A DNA stretch of 64,000 nucleotides from contig NZ_UAPU01000005.1 of NCBI RefSeq assembly GCF_900445255.1, positions 631,001 to 695,000 on the forward strand. The letters are read 5' to 3'. A model generated the notes under the pieces. That model made no database searches and had not been told where the DNA came from. It saw nothing but the letters and a program-made list of their open reading frames with translations. Made by a program: the position numbers and the translations under genes. This DNA is from Anaerobiospirillum thomasii. Its GTDB lineage: Bacteria; Pseudomonadota; Gammaproteobacteria; Enterobacterales; Succinivibrionaceae. This document shows, piece after piece, positions 19,057-28,161 of this stretch; within the stretch, counting starts at the first letter, position 1, and each line of letters begins with the position of its first letter.

Positions 19057-20238
19057 ATGAAGCATAAAATACGCAATACCATACACGATATAACCCATCA
19101 TGATGCCACAGCCGGCATCATTATGATCTTTTTAACCATAATAGCTCTTTTATATCAAAACTCTACCTATGGAGTTGATTACAGACAGTGGCTTGATACA
19201 CATGCAGGTTTTATCTTTGGCAGCTTTGAGCTCGTCAAACCCATACTGCTGTGGATTAACGACGGCTTTATCACTATCTTCTTTTTTGCAATAGGTCTTG
19301 AGCTTAAGCATGAGTTTATGGAGGGTCATCTCTCAAAGCTCTCTAATGTCACCCTGCCGGCTTTAGCTGCCCTTGGTGGTATTGTCTTTCCTGCTCTGAC
19401 CTTCTGTGCCTTTAATGTAGGTGATGACTATGCTCTGCGTGGCTGGGCCATACCTGCTGCGACCGATGCTGCCTTTAGTGTGGCTATTCTTTTAATGCTT
19501 GGCAGCAGAGTACCTCCTTCACTTAAAATCTTTTTGCTCTCACTGGCAATTTTTGATGATATTGGCGCCATTATTGTCATCGCCCTGTTCTATACCTCAG
19601 AGCTCTCCGTACTGGCTTTAAGCTCTGCCTGTATAGCCATATTTGTGCTGGCTTTGCTTAACTTCATGTCAGTGCAGAGAAAATCTCTGTACTATATTGT
19701 AGGTGCCATCTTATGGTTTAGTATTTTAAAATCAGGTGTACATGCCACCCTTGCAGGTATTATCACTGCCTTCTTTATTCCATTAAAGCGCAATGACGGC
19801 ACTCCTCTTGTCAATGAGATCTATGATCACTCCAAGATGTGGATTTCTGTCTTTATTCTGCCGCTTTTTGCCTTTGCCAATGCAGGTGTTGATCTATCAG
19901 GCGTCTCTGTAGAATCTTTATTCTCAGGTGTAAGTCTTGGCATTTTCTTAGGTTTATTTGTAGGTAAGCAGCTAGGTGTCTTTATTGTCTGCTATATCTG
20001 TATCAAATTGAAGCTTGCCTCCATGCCAAAGGATGCCACACTCTCACAGCTTTATGGTGTTGCCATTTTAACCGGCATCGGCTTTACCATGTCTATGTTC
20101 GTAGATGGTCTTGCCTATGGCGGCAGTGACATTTATGCCTATACAGACAGTCTTGCAATTATCTTAGGCTCAACCCTATCAGGTATCATTGGCTATCTGT
20201 TCCTACGCTTTTATCCTCACGTAAGAAATAAGGCCTAA
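19057..20238 (+). CDS. nhaA: Na+/H+ antiporter NhaA
   Basis: 393 residues, about the E. coli length (388), with eleven to twelve membrane segments. FFAIGLELKHEFMEGHLS and PAATDAAFSVAILLMLG are family signatures, and FDDIGAIIVIALFYT contains the paired aspartates that bind and carry sodium. It exchanges internal Na+ for external protons at high pH. It is monocistronic, with a terminator after the stop. The 200 bp upstream are AT-rich. Confidence 0.96.
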   Translation: MKHKIRNTIHDITHHDATAGIIMIFLTIIALLYQNSTYGVDYRQWLDTHAGFIFGSFELVKPILLWINDGFITIFFFAIGLELKHEFMEGHLSKLSNVTLPALAALGGIVFPALTFCAFNVGDDYALRGWAIPAATDAAFSVAILLMLGSRVPPSLKIFLLSLAIFDDIGAIIVIALFYTSELSVLALSSACIAIFVLALLNFMSVQRKSLYYIVGAILWFSILKSGVHATLAGIITAFFIPLKRNDGTPLVNEIYDHSKMWISVFILPLFAFANAGVDLSGVSVESLFSGVSLGIFLGLFVGKQLGVFIVCYICIKLKLASMPKDATLSQLYGVAILTGIGFTMSMFVDGLAYGGSDIYAYTDSLAIILGSTLSGIIGYLFLRFYPHVRNKA

Positions 20239-20259
20239 ATCAAGAGTCTTTTGATACTA

Positions 20260-20288
20260 TGGCAGATATTTATCTGCCATTTTTTTTA
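20260..20288 (+). terminator. Terminator of nhaA
   Basis: TGGCAGATA and TATCTGCCA pair almost end to end, followed by eight T. Confidence 0.88.
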
Positions 20289-20419
20289 CAAAAAACTTTA
20301 AATAACTCAATTTAAGACTGTCTTTGATATTGCATAAGATCTGTCTGCTGCAATGGCGCTGCAGACAGTTTAAAATAATGTGGTGTGGAATGATTTGACG
20401 TTAGATAAAGCTGAGTATA

Positions 20420-20959
20420 TTAATGTCTGATGCTTTTAATAATATCAGACATTCTGCTGTCGCCTTCTATTCTTTTTATGACAGGAGCTATGCTTTTAAA
20501 GTTACCTTCATAGTGAATGGAGTAAAAGCTGTTGTCATTATAGACGCGCAGATAGATACCCATATCCATGCCGCCTTCCTTGGCTTTTATAACACAGGTA
20601 TTGTTTTCAATGACAGGTCCATAGACTATAGAGCCATGATCATTTACCAGATTCTTGGCGCTTAAGGTGCAGGTCTCTTGCATATTTCTAAAGTACTTTG
20701 AAGCGCTTACAGTAATAATACTTTTATCAAATCTGTTGGTAATGGTGATATGAGCTGGCATCTGCGGGCCTTCCTGACTGCTGACAAACCATCTGCTGTC
20801 GGCCTTTAAAGTAAAAAAAGGATTTGAGTAGGAGTGCACTTTGCCAATTACTGATAATTGTGCTTGATCTGTATGTTGGCTACCCTCAACAGAAGTAGTG
20901 CCTGATGAACAGGCACTAAGAAGACACAGTGAGAATACTGTTAATAAATATTTTTTCAT
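20420..20959 (-). CDS. Putative lipoprotein, paralogue of its upstream neighbour
   Basis: 179 residues. The signal peptide MKKYLLTVFSLCLLSAC ends in a lipobox (LSAC), so the mature protein should be lipid-anchored at Cys17. The mature part shares a pattern with the neighbouring product: a Trp followed by a GPQMPAHI segment, later GPVIENNTCVIKA, then LRVYNDNSFYSIHYEGNF and a final IEGDSRM. Two conserved cysteines could form a disulfide. I do not recognise a named family. It follows the neighbour by 7 bp, indicating a tandem duplication and one transcript. Confidence 0.7.
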   Translation of the reverse strand: MKKYLLTVFSLCLLSACSSGTTSVEGSQHTDQAQLSVIGKVHSYSNPFFTLKADSRWFVSSQEGPQMPAHITITNRFDKSIITVSASKYFRNMQETCTLSAKNLVNDHGSIVYGPVIENNTCVIKAKEGGMDMGIYLRVYNDNSFYSIHYEGNFKSIAPVIKRIEGDSRMSDIIKSIRH

Positions 20960-20966
20960 CTAAAAC

Positions 20967-21542
20967 TTATAAATTCTGTTTTAAAGGCATAACTAAAAGG
21001 TTCATCATCTTTTCATTACCCTCTAGTGTAGATAAAACCTCATTGACATGATCTACATCACCTTCAAAATAGATGGAATAGACTGATTTGTCATCATCAT
21101 ATTTTCTAAGCCATAAGGTAGCATTGTCTGAGTTTTCATCAGCGCTTATAGTACAGGTGCCATAATAAACCTCAGGACCCAGCACTATATCACGTGACTG
21201 CGCCACAAACTTCTTGGCAACATCCTGACACAGCTCTTCAACATCCTTATCGCTCTTGACTATACGTATAGTTATAAGAGCACTGCTGTCCTTTCTCTTT
21301 AATGAGACATAGGTTGGGATCTCAGGGCCGTCATAGCTTACCACCTTCCAGGTCTCAGGTACGGCCACCTTAAAATAATCAGTTACAAAATAAGAACTTA
21401 CTGCACTGTTATTTACTGTCTTTTGAGCTACAGATGCTGATACATCATTACTTTCGCTCTTGCTGACATCTGACACCTCAGCAGTAGAGCATCCTACTAT
21501 AAAAGCTAAAGACATGGTAAGAGAAGCAACAGCTTTTTTCAT
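20967..21542 (-). CDS. Putative lipoprotein, paralogue of its downstream neighbour
   Basis: 191 residues from the preferred ATG at 21542, which has AGGAAGG about eight bases upstream; an in-frame ATG 21 bases earlier lacks such a site. The signal peptide MKKAVASLTMSLAFIVGC ends in a lipobox-like VGC. The mature protein repeats the neighbour's pattern: WKVVSYDGPEIPTYVSL, GPEVYYGTCTISADE, LRKYDDDKSVYSIYFEG and LEGNEKM. Function unknown; likely an envelope lipoprotein. Confidence 0.7.
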   Translation of the reverse strand: MKKAVASLTMSLAFIVGCSTAEVSDVSKSESNDVSASVAQKTVNNSAVSSYFVTDYFKVAVPETWKVVSYDGPEIPTYVSLKRKDSSALITIRIVKSDKDVEELCQDVAKKFVAQSRDIVLGPEVYYGTCTISADENSDNATLWLRKYDDDKSVYSIYFEGDVDHVNEVLSTLEGNEKMMNLLVMPLKQNL

Positions 21543-21659
21543 AAGAAAAACCTTCCTGATCATATTATCTGCAACACAGATTATTTAAATTGATTTTATA
21601 AATATTCAATGAACACAAATATTTAAATCTCAATATAGCTATTATAACTTAGCTTTAAC

Positions 21660-22949
21660 TTATGACATATATTTTTTTACGCCATCATCTATTTTATTTG
21701 ATCTATACTCGTAAAAGGCCTCTTTGATAATATCAAAGGCCTTTAACATAAGATCCTCTGGCATATTTAAAAATGGCTCAAGGCGCAGCCAGTTGCTGCC
21801 AATGCGCATAAGATACAGACCCCTGCCAAAGCAGGAGCAAATAATTTTATAGCAGGCCTCATTGTCAGTATCACTAGCATAAAGTGATCGCACAAACACT
21901 GCCCTGGCAAGCCCCACACCACAGCATTTAATGACAATATCGCTAAAGTTGTGGCACAGATCGTCCATAAAGAAGTCCATAAGCGCCATGCGCTTTGCAA
22001 GCTGCAGCTTAAAGTCCCTGTCCTCAATAATATTGAAATTGTAAAGACCACGCATGCAGGCCTCAAAATTGCCTGCCATGGAAAAGGCATGCTCACAAGG
22101 TTTTAAGCTCTGCATCACCTCCTGTCTGCCAATGATGGCACCTAAAGGAATGCCGCCGCCTATGTGTTTGCCCATGGTTATAAGATCAGGTTTTACAAAT
22201 GGATAATTTTCTATAGAGAAAAAAGGCCCTGTTCTGTAACAGGCCATCTGCACCTCATCTGAGACTATAAGTATCTTATGCTCCTTGCAGATTGCATTTA
22301 ATCTTTCAAGAAAGGTGGTATTTATTGGCAGCATACCAGTATCACCCTGTATGCACTCTAAAAATACGCCAGCCACATCATTCAAATCAAGCGATGTAAA
22401 CCTTGCAAGACACTCATCTACAGCCTCATCTGATGCATCATAAGGGCAGAATGGCAGAATTGTTATATAAGGCAGCATTGGACCTAGGTGATTATCAAGA
22501 CGACCCTCAAGTGAGGTCAGACTGGCAGCGCCATAGGTTGTGCCATGATAATTGCCAGAAAAGGTTACAACCATCTTTCTTTGACTATAGGCTCTGACAA
22601 TTTTTATAGCTCCGTCGTTGGCATCTGAGCCAGTCACACAGAACATCATTTTCTTATCTTTATAGAATGTATATTTTTCAATAAGACGTGAGCCGTATTC
22701 AATCTGCGCGCAGCCAAGCGCATAAGGAAAGGGAAATGACGTACTATCTGCCACATGAGCTCTGTCATAACCTAAATTCATCGTGCAGGCTCCTGAGGTA
22801 AAATCAAGATAAGCCTTATCCTCTGTATCATAAAGATAAAAACCCTGCGCCTTAGATATGACAAAGGGCAGATCTGCTATATGCTGCACAGTGGCAAAAA
22901 TGCTCTTATCTCTATTTATATAATCAAGGGTACTTTTAGAAACTTTCAT
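21660..22949 (-). CDS. Class III pyridoxal-phosphate aminotransferase
   Basis: 429 residues. A class III (ornithine/acetylornithine/GABA-like) fold is indicated by FLECIQGDTGMLPI, the cofactor aspartate in ILIVSDEVQMACYRTGPFF, and the lysine in ITMGKHIGGGIPLGAIIG that forms the aldimine. TGSDANDGAIKIVRAYSQR binds the cofactor phosphate. Substrate is not decidable from sequence. The ATG at 22949 follows AGGA; an in-frame ATG 15 bases upstream is less likely. It stands alone. Confidence 0.88.
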   Translation of the reverse strand: MKVSKSTLDYINRDKSIFATVQHIADLPFVISKAQGFYLYDTEDKAYLDFTSGACTMNLGYDRAHVADSTSFPFPYALGCAQIEYGSRLIEKYTFYKDKKMMFCVTGSDANDGAIKIVRAYSQRKMVVTFSGNYHGTTYGAASLTSLEGRLDNHLGPMLPYITILPFCPYDASDEAVDECLARFTSLDLNDVAGVFLECIQGDTGMLPINTTFLERLNAICKEHKILIVSDEVQMACYRTGPFFSIENYPFVKPDLITMGKHIGGGIPLGAIIGRQEVMQSLKPCEHAFSMAGNFEACMRGLYNFNIIEDRDFKLQLAKRMALMDFFMDDLCHNFSDIVIKCCGVGLARAVFVRSLYASDTDNEACYKIICSCFGRGLYLMRIGSNWLRLEPFLNMPEDLMLKAFDIIKEAFYEYRSNKIDDGVKKYMS

Positions 22950-23327
22950 AACTATCCTGCACATATCTATAAAGTATGGTCATTGTAGCACCCTGTCCTG
23001 GACAAACCAAACTACAAATAACATAAGCTGCATCAGTAAGTCTTACTGTCCTTTTGTCATAACAGATAAGATTTAAAAACCTGTGCCTAAGACCTACCAT
23101 CATAATTTTATAAGTGAGAGTTTTAACCAAGTTCTGTCACAACCATCTCTTATATCACACAAATTTGGTATATATGGGCTTTGTCTGGGAAGACATTATT
23201 TCAGAGCAGTTTATTTAACAAAAAACTGTTAAACAGCTAACAAAAAATTAAAAAATTCTCAGATTAATTTATTGATAAAGAGAATATTTTTTGTTAAATT
23301 AAATTCATAGGCTAAAACCTATTAGTT
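22950..23327. other. Intergenic region upstream of 6S RNA
   Basis: About 378 bp with no credible gene. The distal part near 23220-23320 is very AT-rich and should hold the 6S RNA promoter on the plus strand, but I cannot fix its -35 and -10 with confidence. Confidence 0.4.
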
Positions 23328-23515
23328 TTCCCTGGGGTGTTCGCCAGTCGTTTGCACCCTGAGCCGATATTTACTAGACCAGGATGTCTATTTTTAAGTT
23401 GCCTTTTACTTGCGCAGGCTAATACTACTTCCATTAGAAGCCTTGTACTGGCACGGATGTCCAACTTGAACAACGTGGTTCAAGGAGTCTATAACGGCAG
23501 CGGCATTTCCGGGGC
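23328..23515 (+). ncRNA. ssrS: 6S RNA
   Basis: Strong resemblance to E. coli 6S RNA in the same order: CCCTGGGGTGTTCGCCAGTC at the 5' end, CCCTGAGCCGATATTT, a central AGAAGCCTTGTACTGG, then CTTGAACAACGTGGTTCAAGG and GGCGGCATTTCCGGGG-like sequence at the 3' end. The 5' and 3' ends pair to close the long rod. 6S RNA mimics an open promoter and sequesters sigma-70 RNA polymerase in stationary phase. The gene fthC (ygfA), which often follows ssrS, is absent here. Ends are approximate to a few bases. Confidence 0.9.
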
Positions 23516-23747
23516 TACTACATATCAAAATTCAATCCCTGTTTTTTCACCCCATACTGTGCTTTGCCTGCACTAAATTCTTTGCGCGTGTGTATTAAAA
23601 ACTTTGCTAACAAATATTTAGAAAATGCTCTTATCTTCTATGTAGCTTAAGTGTAGCCTAAAGCCGATACTGCAAAAGCGCAACCATAACAGGACTATTA
23701 CAAAGGATCTGCACCGCAGGAACCTTATAGCTAGCCATAGCTCAAAA

Positions 23748-23776
23748 AACAAAACCCCGGACTTGCCGGGGTCTTT
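23748..23776 (-). terminator. Terminator of the GGGtGRT operon
   Basis: On the minus strand ACCCCGG and CCGGGGT pair around a CAAGT loop and are followed by TTTGTTTTTT. It lies 18 bp after the stop of the minus-strand gene. Confidence 0.88.
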
Positions 23777-23793
23777 TAAGTTTTATCTTAAAC

Positions 23794-24795
23794 TTACTTG
23801 TTCAGAGCTTCTGCAACTGATACTGCGATAGCTACGGTTGCACCAACCATTGGGTTGTTGCCCATACCTAAGAAGCCCATCATCTCTACGTGAGCTGGAA
23901 CTGATGAAGAGCCAGCAAACTGAGCGTCTGAGTGCATACGACCCATAGTGTCAGTCATACCGTAGGAAGCTGGACCTGCAGCCATGTTATCTGGGTGCAG
24001 AGTACGTCCGGTACCACCACCTGAGGCTACAGAGAAGTACTTCTTGCCCTGCTCAATGCACTCTTTCTTATAAGTGCCGGCAACTGGGTGCTGGAAGCGG
24101 GTTGGGTTGGTTGAGTTACCGGTAATTGATACATCAACACCCTCTTTGTGCATGATGGCTACGCCTTCACGAACATCATCTGCACCATAGCAACGTACAT
24201 TGGCTCTCTCGCCCTTTGAGTAGACAATTTCTTTTACAGTGTTAACTTCGCCTGAAGCATAGTCAAACTGAGTCTGTACATAGGTAAAGCCGTTGATACG
24301 TGAAATGATCTGAGCGGCATCCTTGCCAAGACCATTTAAGATAACACGCAGTGGAACCTTACGTGCCTTGTTGGCGTTACGTACGATACCAATAGCGCCT
24401 TCAGCTGCGGCAAATGACTCGTGACCTGCTAAGAAAGCAAAGCATTTGGTCTCGTCACGCAGAAGCATGGCACCTAAATTACCGTGGCCTAAACCTACCT
24501 TACGATCCTCGGCAACTGAGCCTGGGATACAGAAGGCCTGCAGACCGATACCAATAGCCTCGGCAGCGTCAGCTGCTACCTTGCAGCCTTTCTTGATGGC
24601 AATTGCGGCACCTGCAACATAGGCCCAGCAAGCATTCTCAAAGGCGATTGGCTGAATCTCACGTACCTTTTCATAAGGATTGATACCGTGAGCTTTACAA
24701 ATTTCCATTGCCTCGTCTAAAGAAGCAATGCCATTCTCATTCAGAGCTTTGTTAACTTTGTCGATACGACGCTCGTAGCTTTCAAATAATGCCAT
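23794..24795 (-). CDS. GGGtGRT-family protein, function unknown
   Basis: 333 residues. The namesake motif is present as SVASGGGTGRTLHPDNMAAG, followed by GMTDTMGRMHSDAQFAG. This family is recognised in anaerobes next to a NifU/IscU-like scaffold, as here. No enzymatic activity is known to me. The conserved glycine-rich loop suggests nucleotide or cofactor binding. It is 15 bp downstream of the scaffold gene with GAGG before the ATG, so the pair is an operon. The product lacks a signal peptide and should be cytoplasmic. Confidence 0.85.
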   Translation of the reverse strand: MALFESYERRIDKVNKALNENGIASLDEAMEICKAHGINPYEKVREIQPIAFENACWAYVAGAAIAIKKGCKVAADAAEAIGIGLQAFCIPGSVAEDRKVGLGHGNLGAMLLRDETKCFAFLAGHESFAAAEGAIGIVRNANKARKVPLRVILNGLGKDAAQIISRINGFTYVQTQFDYASGEVNTVKEIVYSKGERANVRCYGADDVREGVAIMHKEGVDVSITGNSTNPTRFQHPVAGTYKKECIEQGKKYFSVASGGGTGRTLHPDNMAAGPASYGMTDTMGRMHSDAQFAGSSSVPAHVEMMGFLGMGNNPMVGATVAIAVSVAEALNK

Positions 24796-24810
24796 TTCTA
24801 GTACACCTCA

Positions 24811-25509
24811 TTACTCATGTCTTGGATCAATGTACTTGGCAGCGTCATTGAACTGACCATACTGACCGCGTGCTTTAGCGATAGCATCTGAACCCTTGAG
24901 CTCAGGATCGGCCTTGAGAGCATCCATCAGCTTGCCTAAGTTTACAAACTCATAACCGATAATCTCATTATTATCGTTAAGAGCCAGACGAGTTACATAA
25001 CCCTCAGTCATTTCCAGGTAACGTGCACCCTTGGCCTTGGTACCGAACATGGTGCCAACCTGGCTGCGCAGGTTCTTGCCCAGATCTTCAAGTGAAGCAC
25101 CGATTGGCAGGCCGCCCTCTGAGAAAGCAGTCTGTGTACGGCCGTAGACGATCTGTAAGAACAGCTCGCGCATAGCTGTGTTGATAGCATCACAAACTAA
25201 GTCGGTATTTAATGCCTCAAGTAAAGTCTTGCCAGGAAGAATCTCAGAAGCCATAGCGGCTGAGTGGGTCATACCTGTGCAGCCTAAAGTCTCTACTAAA
25301 GCTTCCTCGATAATGCCGTCTTTTACATTTAATGTAAGCTTACATGCACCCTGCTGAGGAGCACACCAGCCCACACCGTGGGTCAGACCACTGATATCTT
25401 TGATTTCCTTAGCCTGTACCCACTTGCCCTCTTCAGGGATTGGAGCAGGACCATGGTATGCACCCTTGGTAACTGGGCACATGTGCTCTACTTCATGTGA
25501 ATAGATCAT
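24811..25509 (-). CDS. NifU/IscU-like iron-sulfur scaffold protein, partner of the GGGtGRT protein
   Basis: 232 residues. Three cysteines sit where IscU/SufU ligands are expected: GVGWCAPQQGACKLTL, VETLGCTGMTHSAAMAS and LNTDLVCDAINTAM. A C-terminal extension of about 100 residues is not found in IscU. It may assemble or carry an iron-sulfur cluster for the adjacent GGGtGRT protein; this is inferred from the recurring gene pairing. The leader upstream is long (about 450 bp), with dyads noted separately. Confidence 0.85.
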   Translation of the reverse strand: MIYSHEVEHMCPVTKGAYHGPAPIPEEGKWVQAKEIKDISGLTHGVGWCAPQQGACKLTLNVKDGIIEEALVETLGCTGMTHSAAMASEILPGKTLLEALNTDLVCDAINTAMRELFLQIVYGRTQTAFSEGGLPIGASLEDLGKNLRSQVGTMFGTKAKGARYLEMTEGYVTRLALNDNNEIIGYEFVNLGKLMDALKADPELKGSDAIAKARGQYGQFNDAAKYIDPRHE

Positions 25510-25958
25510 TGGTGGTACCTAAATGAATAAAATGTTAAAAATTACGACTTGCGTCTGTTTGCTAACTTTTGCCCTAAGGGCGTTGCACAACTCAACAGTA
25601 ATATAACCATTGTTGAACAACTTTATCATCTCAAGTATAACAAAAATTTTATTTATTGTTTACCTGAAAATCAAACCGTTATGGTCTGACATCTTAAAAA
25701 CTCCATGCGTATGGAATTTTGTCAGATGCAAAATCCCTTTTGTTTAAAAGGGCATGACCAGATTGTTAATAAATTATATCACATTTTATTTTAAAAACTG
25801 TGACGCCATCTTGCGCAAAAATAAAATATTTTTTGCTTGCAATTATGTAAATCATTGATAATAAGTAGTTTTTATTTAAGACAGCCTGTATCACCATCAG
25901 TGCTATTGATACAGGCAATAAAGAGATGGGCTGTTATCAAGACAATTTAAAATAAGAG
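25510..25958. other. Long intergenic region upstream of the NifU-like gene
   Basis: 449 bp without a credible gene. It holds the dyads at 25571-25621 and an imperfect hairpin near 25718-25752 (AATCCCTTTT pairing with AAAAGGGCAT). A TATACT element on the minus strand near 25635 could be the -10 of the operon promoter. I do not recognise a riboswitch. Confidence 0.4.
25582..25621. promoter_or_regulatory. Clustered GTTG-NN-CAAC dyads upstream of the NifU-like operon
   Basis: GTTGCACAAC at 25582-25591 and GTTGAACAAC at 25612-25621 are each a dyad with a two-base centre. Between and around them TCAACA and TGTTGA form a larger dyad. They lie 75-115 bp upstream of the operon start codon and close to a possible -10 element, where an operator would be expected. 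The binding protein is unknown. Confidence 0.4.
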
Positions 25959-26546
25959 CTAAACTGCCATAGCCTTGATGGATCTAACATTATCATCAAG
26001 TGTGCGCTGCAATGACGGCTCTATACGCAATGAAGCTGCCAGATTCTCAAGATAGTTGGCATCCATAAAGTTCTCTTTATCTAATATATAGGCAGAGAGC
26101 ATATAGACATCAAGTGCCTCCTCTGAGTATTTAAGCTGAATCTTAAGCTCATGCGGATCAAGATTTTTAGTAAGCATGGCATCTATAATGCCGCGCACAT
26201 CATCACGGCCTAAAATCTGCTTGTAAAACTCATGCATACTTCTTATTTCATCATTTTGAATCTTGCCGTCGGCCCTGAAGGCGTAGACCATAGTCTGCAC
26301 TAAAAGCAGAGCACATTCACGATACATGCTTTTAAAGACCTCAAGGCCCTGATCCTTTAGTGTGAATTTATTCAGACGGCGTTTTTGCCATTTTTTAAAA
26401 ATATCTATTGCAAACATAGCAATAGATTTGGCCTTCTTGTTGGTCATACCTATAACTGTTGAGCTTACTTTATCGGCATAATGTTGCAGCAAGGAAAAGC
26501 CGTCATTGCCGTAGCTTTGTAGATTGGTACTTGCGTGTACTGACAT
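25959..26546 (-). CDS. DUF533 / TerB-like protein
   Basis: 195 residues. The C-terminal half resembles the helical TerB-like fold of DUF533 (YebE) proteins: LLVQTMVYAFRADGKIQNDEI is the typical core with an acidic pair, followed by SEEALDVYMLSAYILDKENF. Members are inner-membrane-associated or cytoplasmic proteins of unknown role. It is divergent from crp across a 340-bp region with a strong dyad. AAAGG precedes the ATG. Confidence 0.75.
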   Translation of the reverse strand: MSVHASTNLQSYGNDGFSLLQHYADKVSSTVIGMTNKKAKSIAMFAIDIFKKWQKRRLNKFTLKDQGLEVFKSMYRECALLLVQTMVYAFRADGKIQNDEIRSMHEFYKQILGRDDVRGIIDAMLTKNLDPHELKIQLKYSEEALDVYMLSAYILDKENFMDANYLENLAASLRIEPSLQRTLDDNVRSIKAMAV

Positions 26547-26886
26547 GTTATGACCTTTAATTATGTTTGTTTAACCGCAGCAAAAGCCGCTGTTATCATT
26601 TTATTGACTTTTATAAAAAATGTTACATATAACATTTGACTTACAAAATATTATTTTGTTCTATAATTTTTATAAAAAATTTGCGACATTTCAAGTTTTT
26701 AGATACACAAAAGCTACATGTTTATTTTTTTTCGCAAAATGTGTGGTAGGTTAGATTTAAATTCAATTTTTAAAATATATCTTTTACTTACATATATTAA
26801 CTATAGTCTTTATGTTTATATTCTGCTATTATGCGAAACATTAGCTTTTTCGAGTTTGTATCTAGTTAAGGTAAAGAAGGCTATTT
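26547..26886. other. Divergent control region between the DUF533 gene and crp
   Basis: 340 bp, strongly AT-rich, with the dyad at 26618-26637 listed separately. A short open frame at 26718-26915 overlaps the start of crp and shows no protein-like composition, so I leave it out. Confidence 0.5.
26618..26637. promoter_or_regulatory. Perfect dyad in the crp control region
   Basis: AAATGTTA and TAACATTT separated by four bases (CATA). The outer bases match the CRP consensus AAATGTGA..TCACATTT, but the spacer is four rather than six bases and the inner bases differ. It might bind a CRP/FNR-family protein or another dimeric regulator. Confidence 0.5.
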
Positions 26887-27528
26887 ATGAGCACAATAAA
26901 CAAACCGCAAGCTGACACAACCATAAGCTGGTTTATCAGTCAATGCCATATACATAAGTACTCAGCCAAGAGCAATATCATTCATGAAGGAGAGAAGGCA
27001 GAGACTCTTTACTATATTGTAAAAGGTTCTGTAGTTGTTCTGATCAAAGATCAGGATGGCCGTGAAATGATTCTTACCTACCTCAATCAGGGCGATTTTA
27101 TAGGTGAAGTCGGTCTGTTTGATACTGCTGAGAACCCTACCCGTACTGCCTGGGTACGTGCTAAAGTTGCATGTGAGATTGCCGAGGTTTCATATACTAA
27201 GTTCAAACAGCTAGTACAGGTAAACCCTGAAATTCTGATGCGTCTATCAGCTCAGATCTCAAGACGTCTTGCTGCAACATCCAAGAAAGTTGGAAATCTT
27301 GCGTTCCTTGACGTTCAGGGTCGCATTGCTCAAACCTTAATGAATCTTGCTCATCAGCCTGAAGCTATGACTCACCCTGATGGTATGCAGATCAAGATTA
27401 CCCGCCAGGAAATAGGTCAGATTGTAGGCTGTTCACGTGAAACAGTCGGACGCATCCTTAAGATGATGGAAGAGGATCATCTGATTACAGCTCATGGTAA
27501 AACCATAGTTGTATTTGGCGCTAGATAA
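26887..27528 (+). CDS. crp: cAMP receptor protein (catabolite regulator)
   Basis: 213 residues, nearly colinear with E. coli CRP (210). The cyclic-nucleotide domain has [20 protein letters not shown] and the phosphate-binding region [10 protein letters not shown]...TRTAWVRAK. The helix-turn-helix is [20 protein letters not shown], identical to the E. coli recognition region, so the DNA target should be the same TGTGA/TCACA site. It activates or represses carbon-use and motility genes on cAMP binding. The ATG follows AAGAAGG. Confidence 0.97.
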   Translation: MSTINKPQADTTISWFISQCHIHKYSAKSNIIHEGEKAETLYYIVKGSVVVLIKDQDGREMILTYLNQGDFIGEVGLFDTAENPTRTAWVRAKVACEIAEVSYTKFKQLVQVNPEILMRLSAQISRRLAATSKKVGNLAFLDVQGRIAQTLMNLAHQPEAMTHPDGMQIKITRQEIGQIVGCSRETVGRILKMMEEDHLITAHGKTIVVFGAR

Positions 27529-27542
27529 ATAATTTTACATTT

Positions 27543-27567
27543 AAAAGCCTGTTTTACAGGCTTTTTT
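27543..27567 (+). terminator. Terminator of crp
   Basis: AAAGCCTG and CAGGCTTT with a TTTTA loop, then a T-run. It lies between crp and fabA, 20 bp before the fabA ribosome site. Confidence 0.88.
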
Positions 27568-27587
27568 ACTTTATATTGGAGATATTC

Positions 27588-28118
27588 ATGGCATCTTTGC
27601 TAGAACAGGGCAGACATTCATTTACTAAAGAAGACTTATTAGCCTGCTCACGCGGTGAACTCTTTGGCAAAGGCAACAGTCAGTTGCCAGCTCCAAATAT
27701 GCTGATGTTTGACAGAATCACTGCTATTCACGCAGACAATGGCGAGCACGGTTTAGGTCAGATTGTGGCCGAGCTTGATATCAGACCAGATCTATGGTTC
27801 TTTGACTGCCATTTCCCAGGAGATCCTGTAATGCCAGGCTGTCTAGGTCTTGATGCTATGTGGCAGCTCGTAGGTTTCTTCCTAGGCTGGAGAGGCGGTC
27901 CAGGTAAAGGCCGTGCTCTTGGTGTCAACAAGGTTAAATTCAAAGGTGAAGTTTTAGATAACTGCACCCTGGTTAAATACGTTATTGATATCAAGCGTGT
28001 TGTAGAAAGAGGTCAGCTGATTATGGGTGTTGCAGACGGTAAGGTCTTTGTTGACGGCAAGCACATCTATACAGCAGAAGATCTGCAGGTAGGCCTGATC
28101 CCTCCGGCTAAAGACTAA
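27588..28118 (+). CDS. fabA: 3-hydroxydecanoyl-ACP dehydratase/isomerase
   Basis: 176 residues. A hot-dog-fold enzyme of unsaturated fatty acid synthesis that dehydrates 3-hydroxydecanoyl-ACP and isomerises the trans-2 to the cis-3 double bond. The catalytic pair is His75 in [12 protein letters not shown] and Asp89 in [12 protein letters not shown] start at ATG 27588, preceded by GGAG; an in-frame TTG 12 bases upstream is not needed. It stands between terminators, so it must have its own promoter or depend on crp read-through. Confidence 0.96.
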   Translation: MASLLEQGRHSFTKEDLLACSRGELFGKGNSQLPAPNMLMFDRITAIHADNGEHGLGQIVAELDIRPDLWFFDCHFPGDPVMPGCLGLDAMWQLVGFFLGWRGGPGKGRALGVNKVKFKGEVLDNCTLVKYVIDIKRVVERGQLIMGVADGKVFVDGKHIYTAEDLQVGLIPPAKD

Positions 28119-28135
28119 AAATTTTCCTTATCTAA

Positions 28136-28161
28136 AGCCCTGCCCTGTGCAGGGTTTTTCT
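28136..28161 (+). terminator. Terminator of fabA
   Basis: CCCTGC and GCAGGG around a CCTGT loop, followed by TTTTTC. Confidence 0.88.

Noticed and set aside
20341-20372. CTGTCTGC/GCAGACAG hairpin as a terminator of the lipoprotein genes
   Set aside because: It has one mismatch, and no T-run follows on the minus strand. Left as an unexplained dyad.
23337-23576. 79-codon frame
   Set aside because: It lies across 6S RNA; the conserved primary sequence is explained by the RNA, not by a protein.
26718-26915. 65-codon frame upstream of crp
   Set aside because: Overlaps the crp start, has AT-driven composition and no ribosome site. The crp start at 26887 is strongly supported by homology and AAGAAGG.
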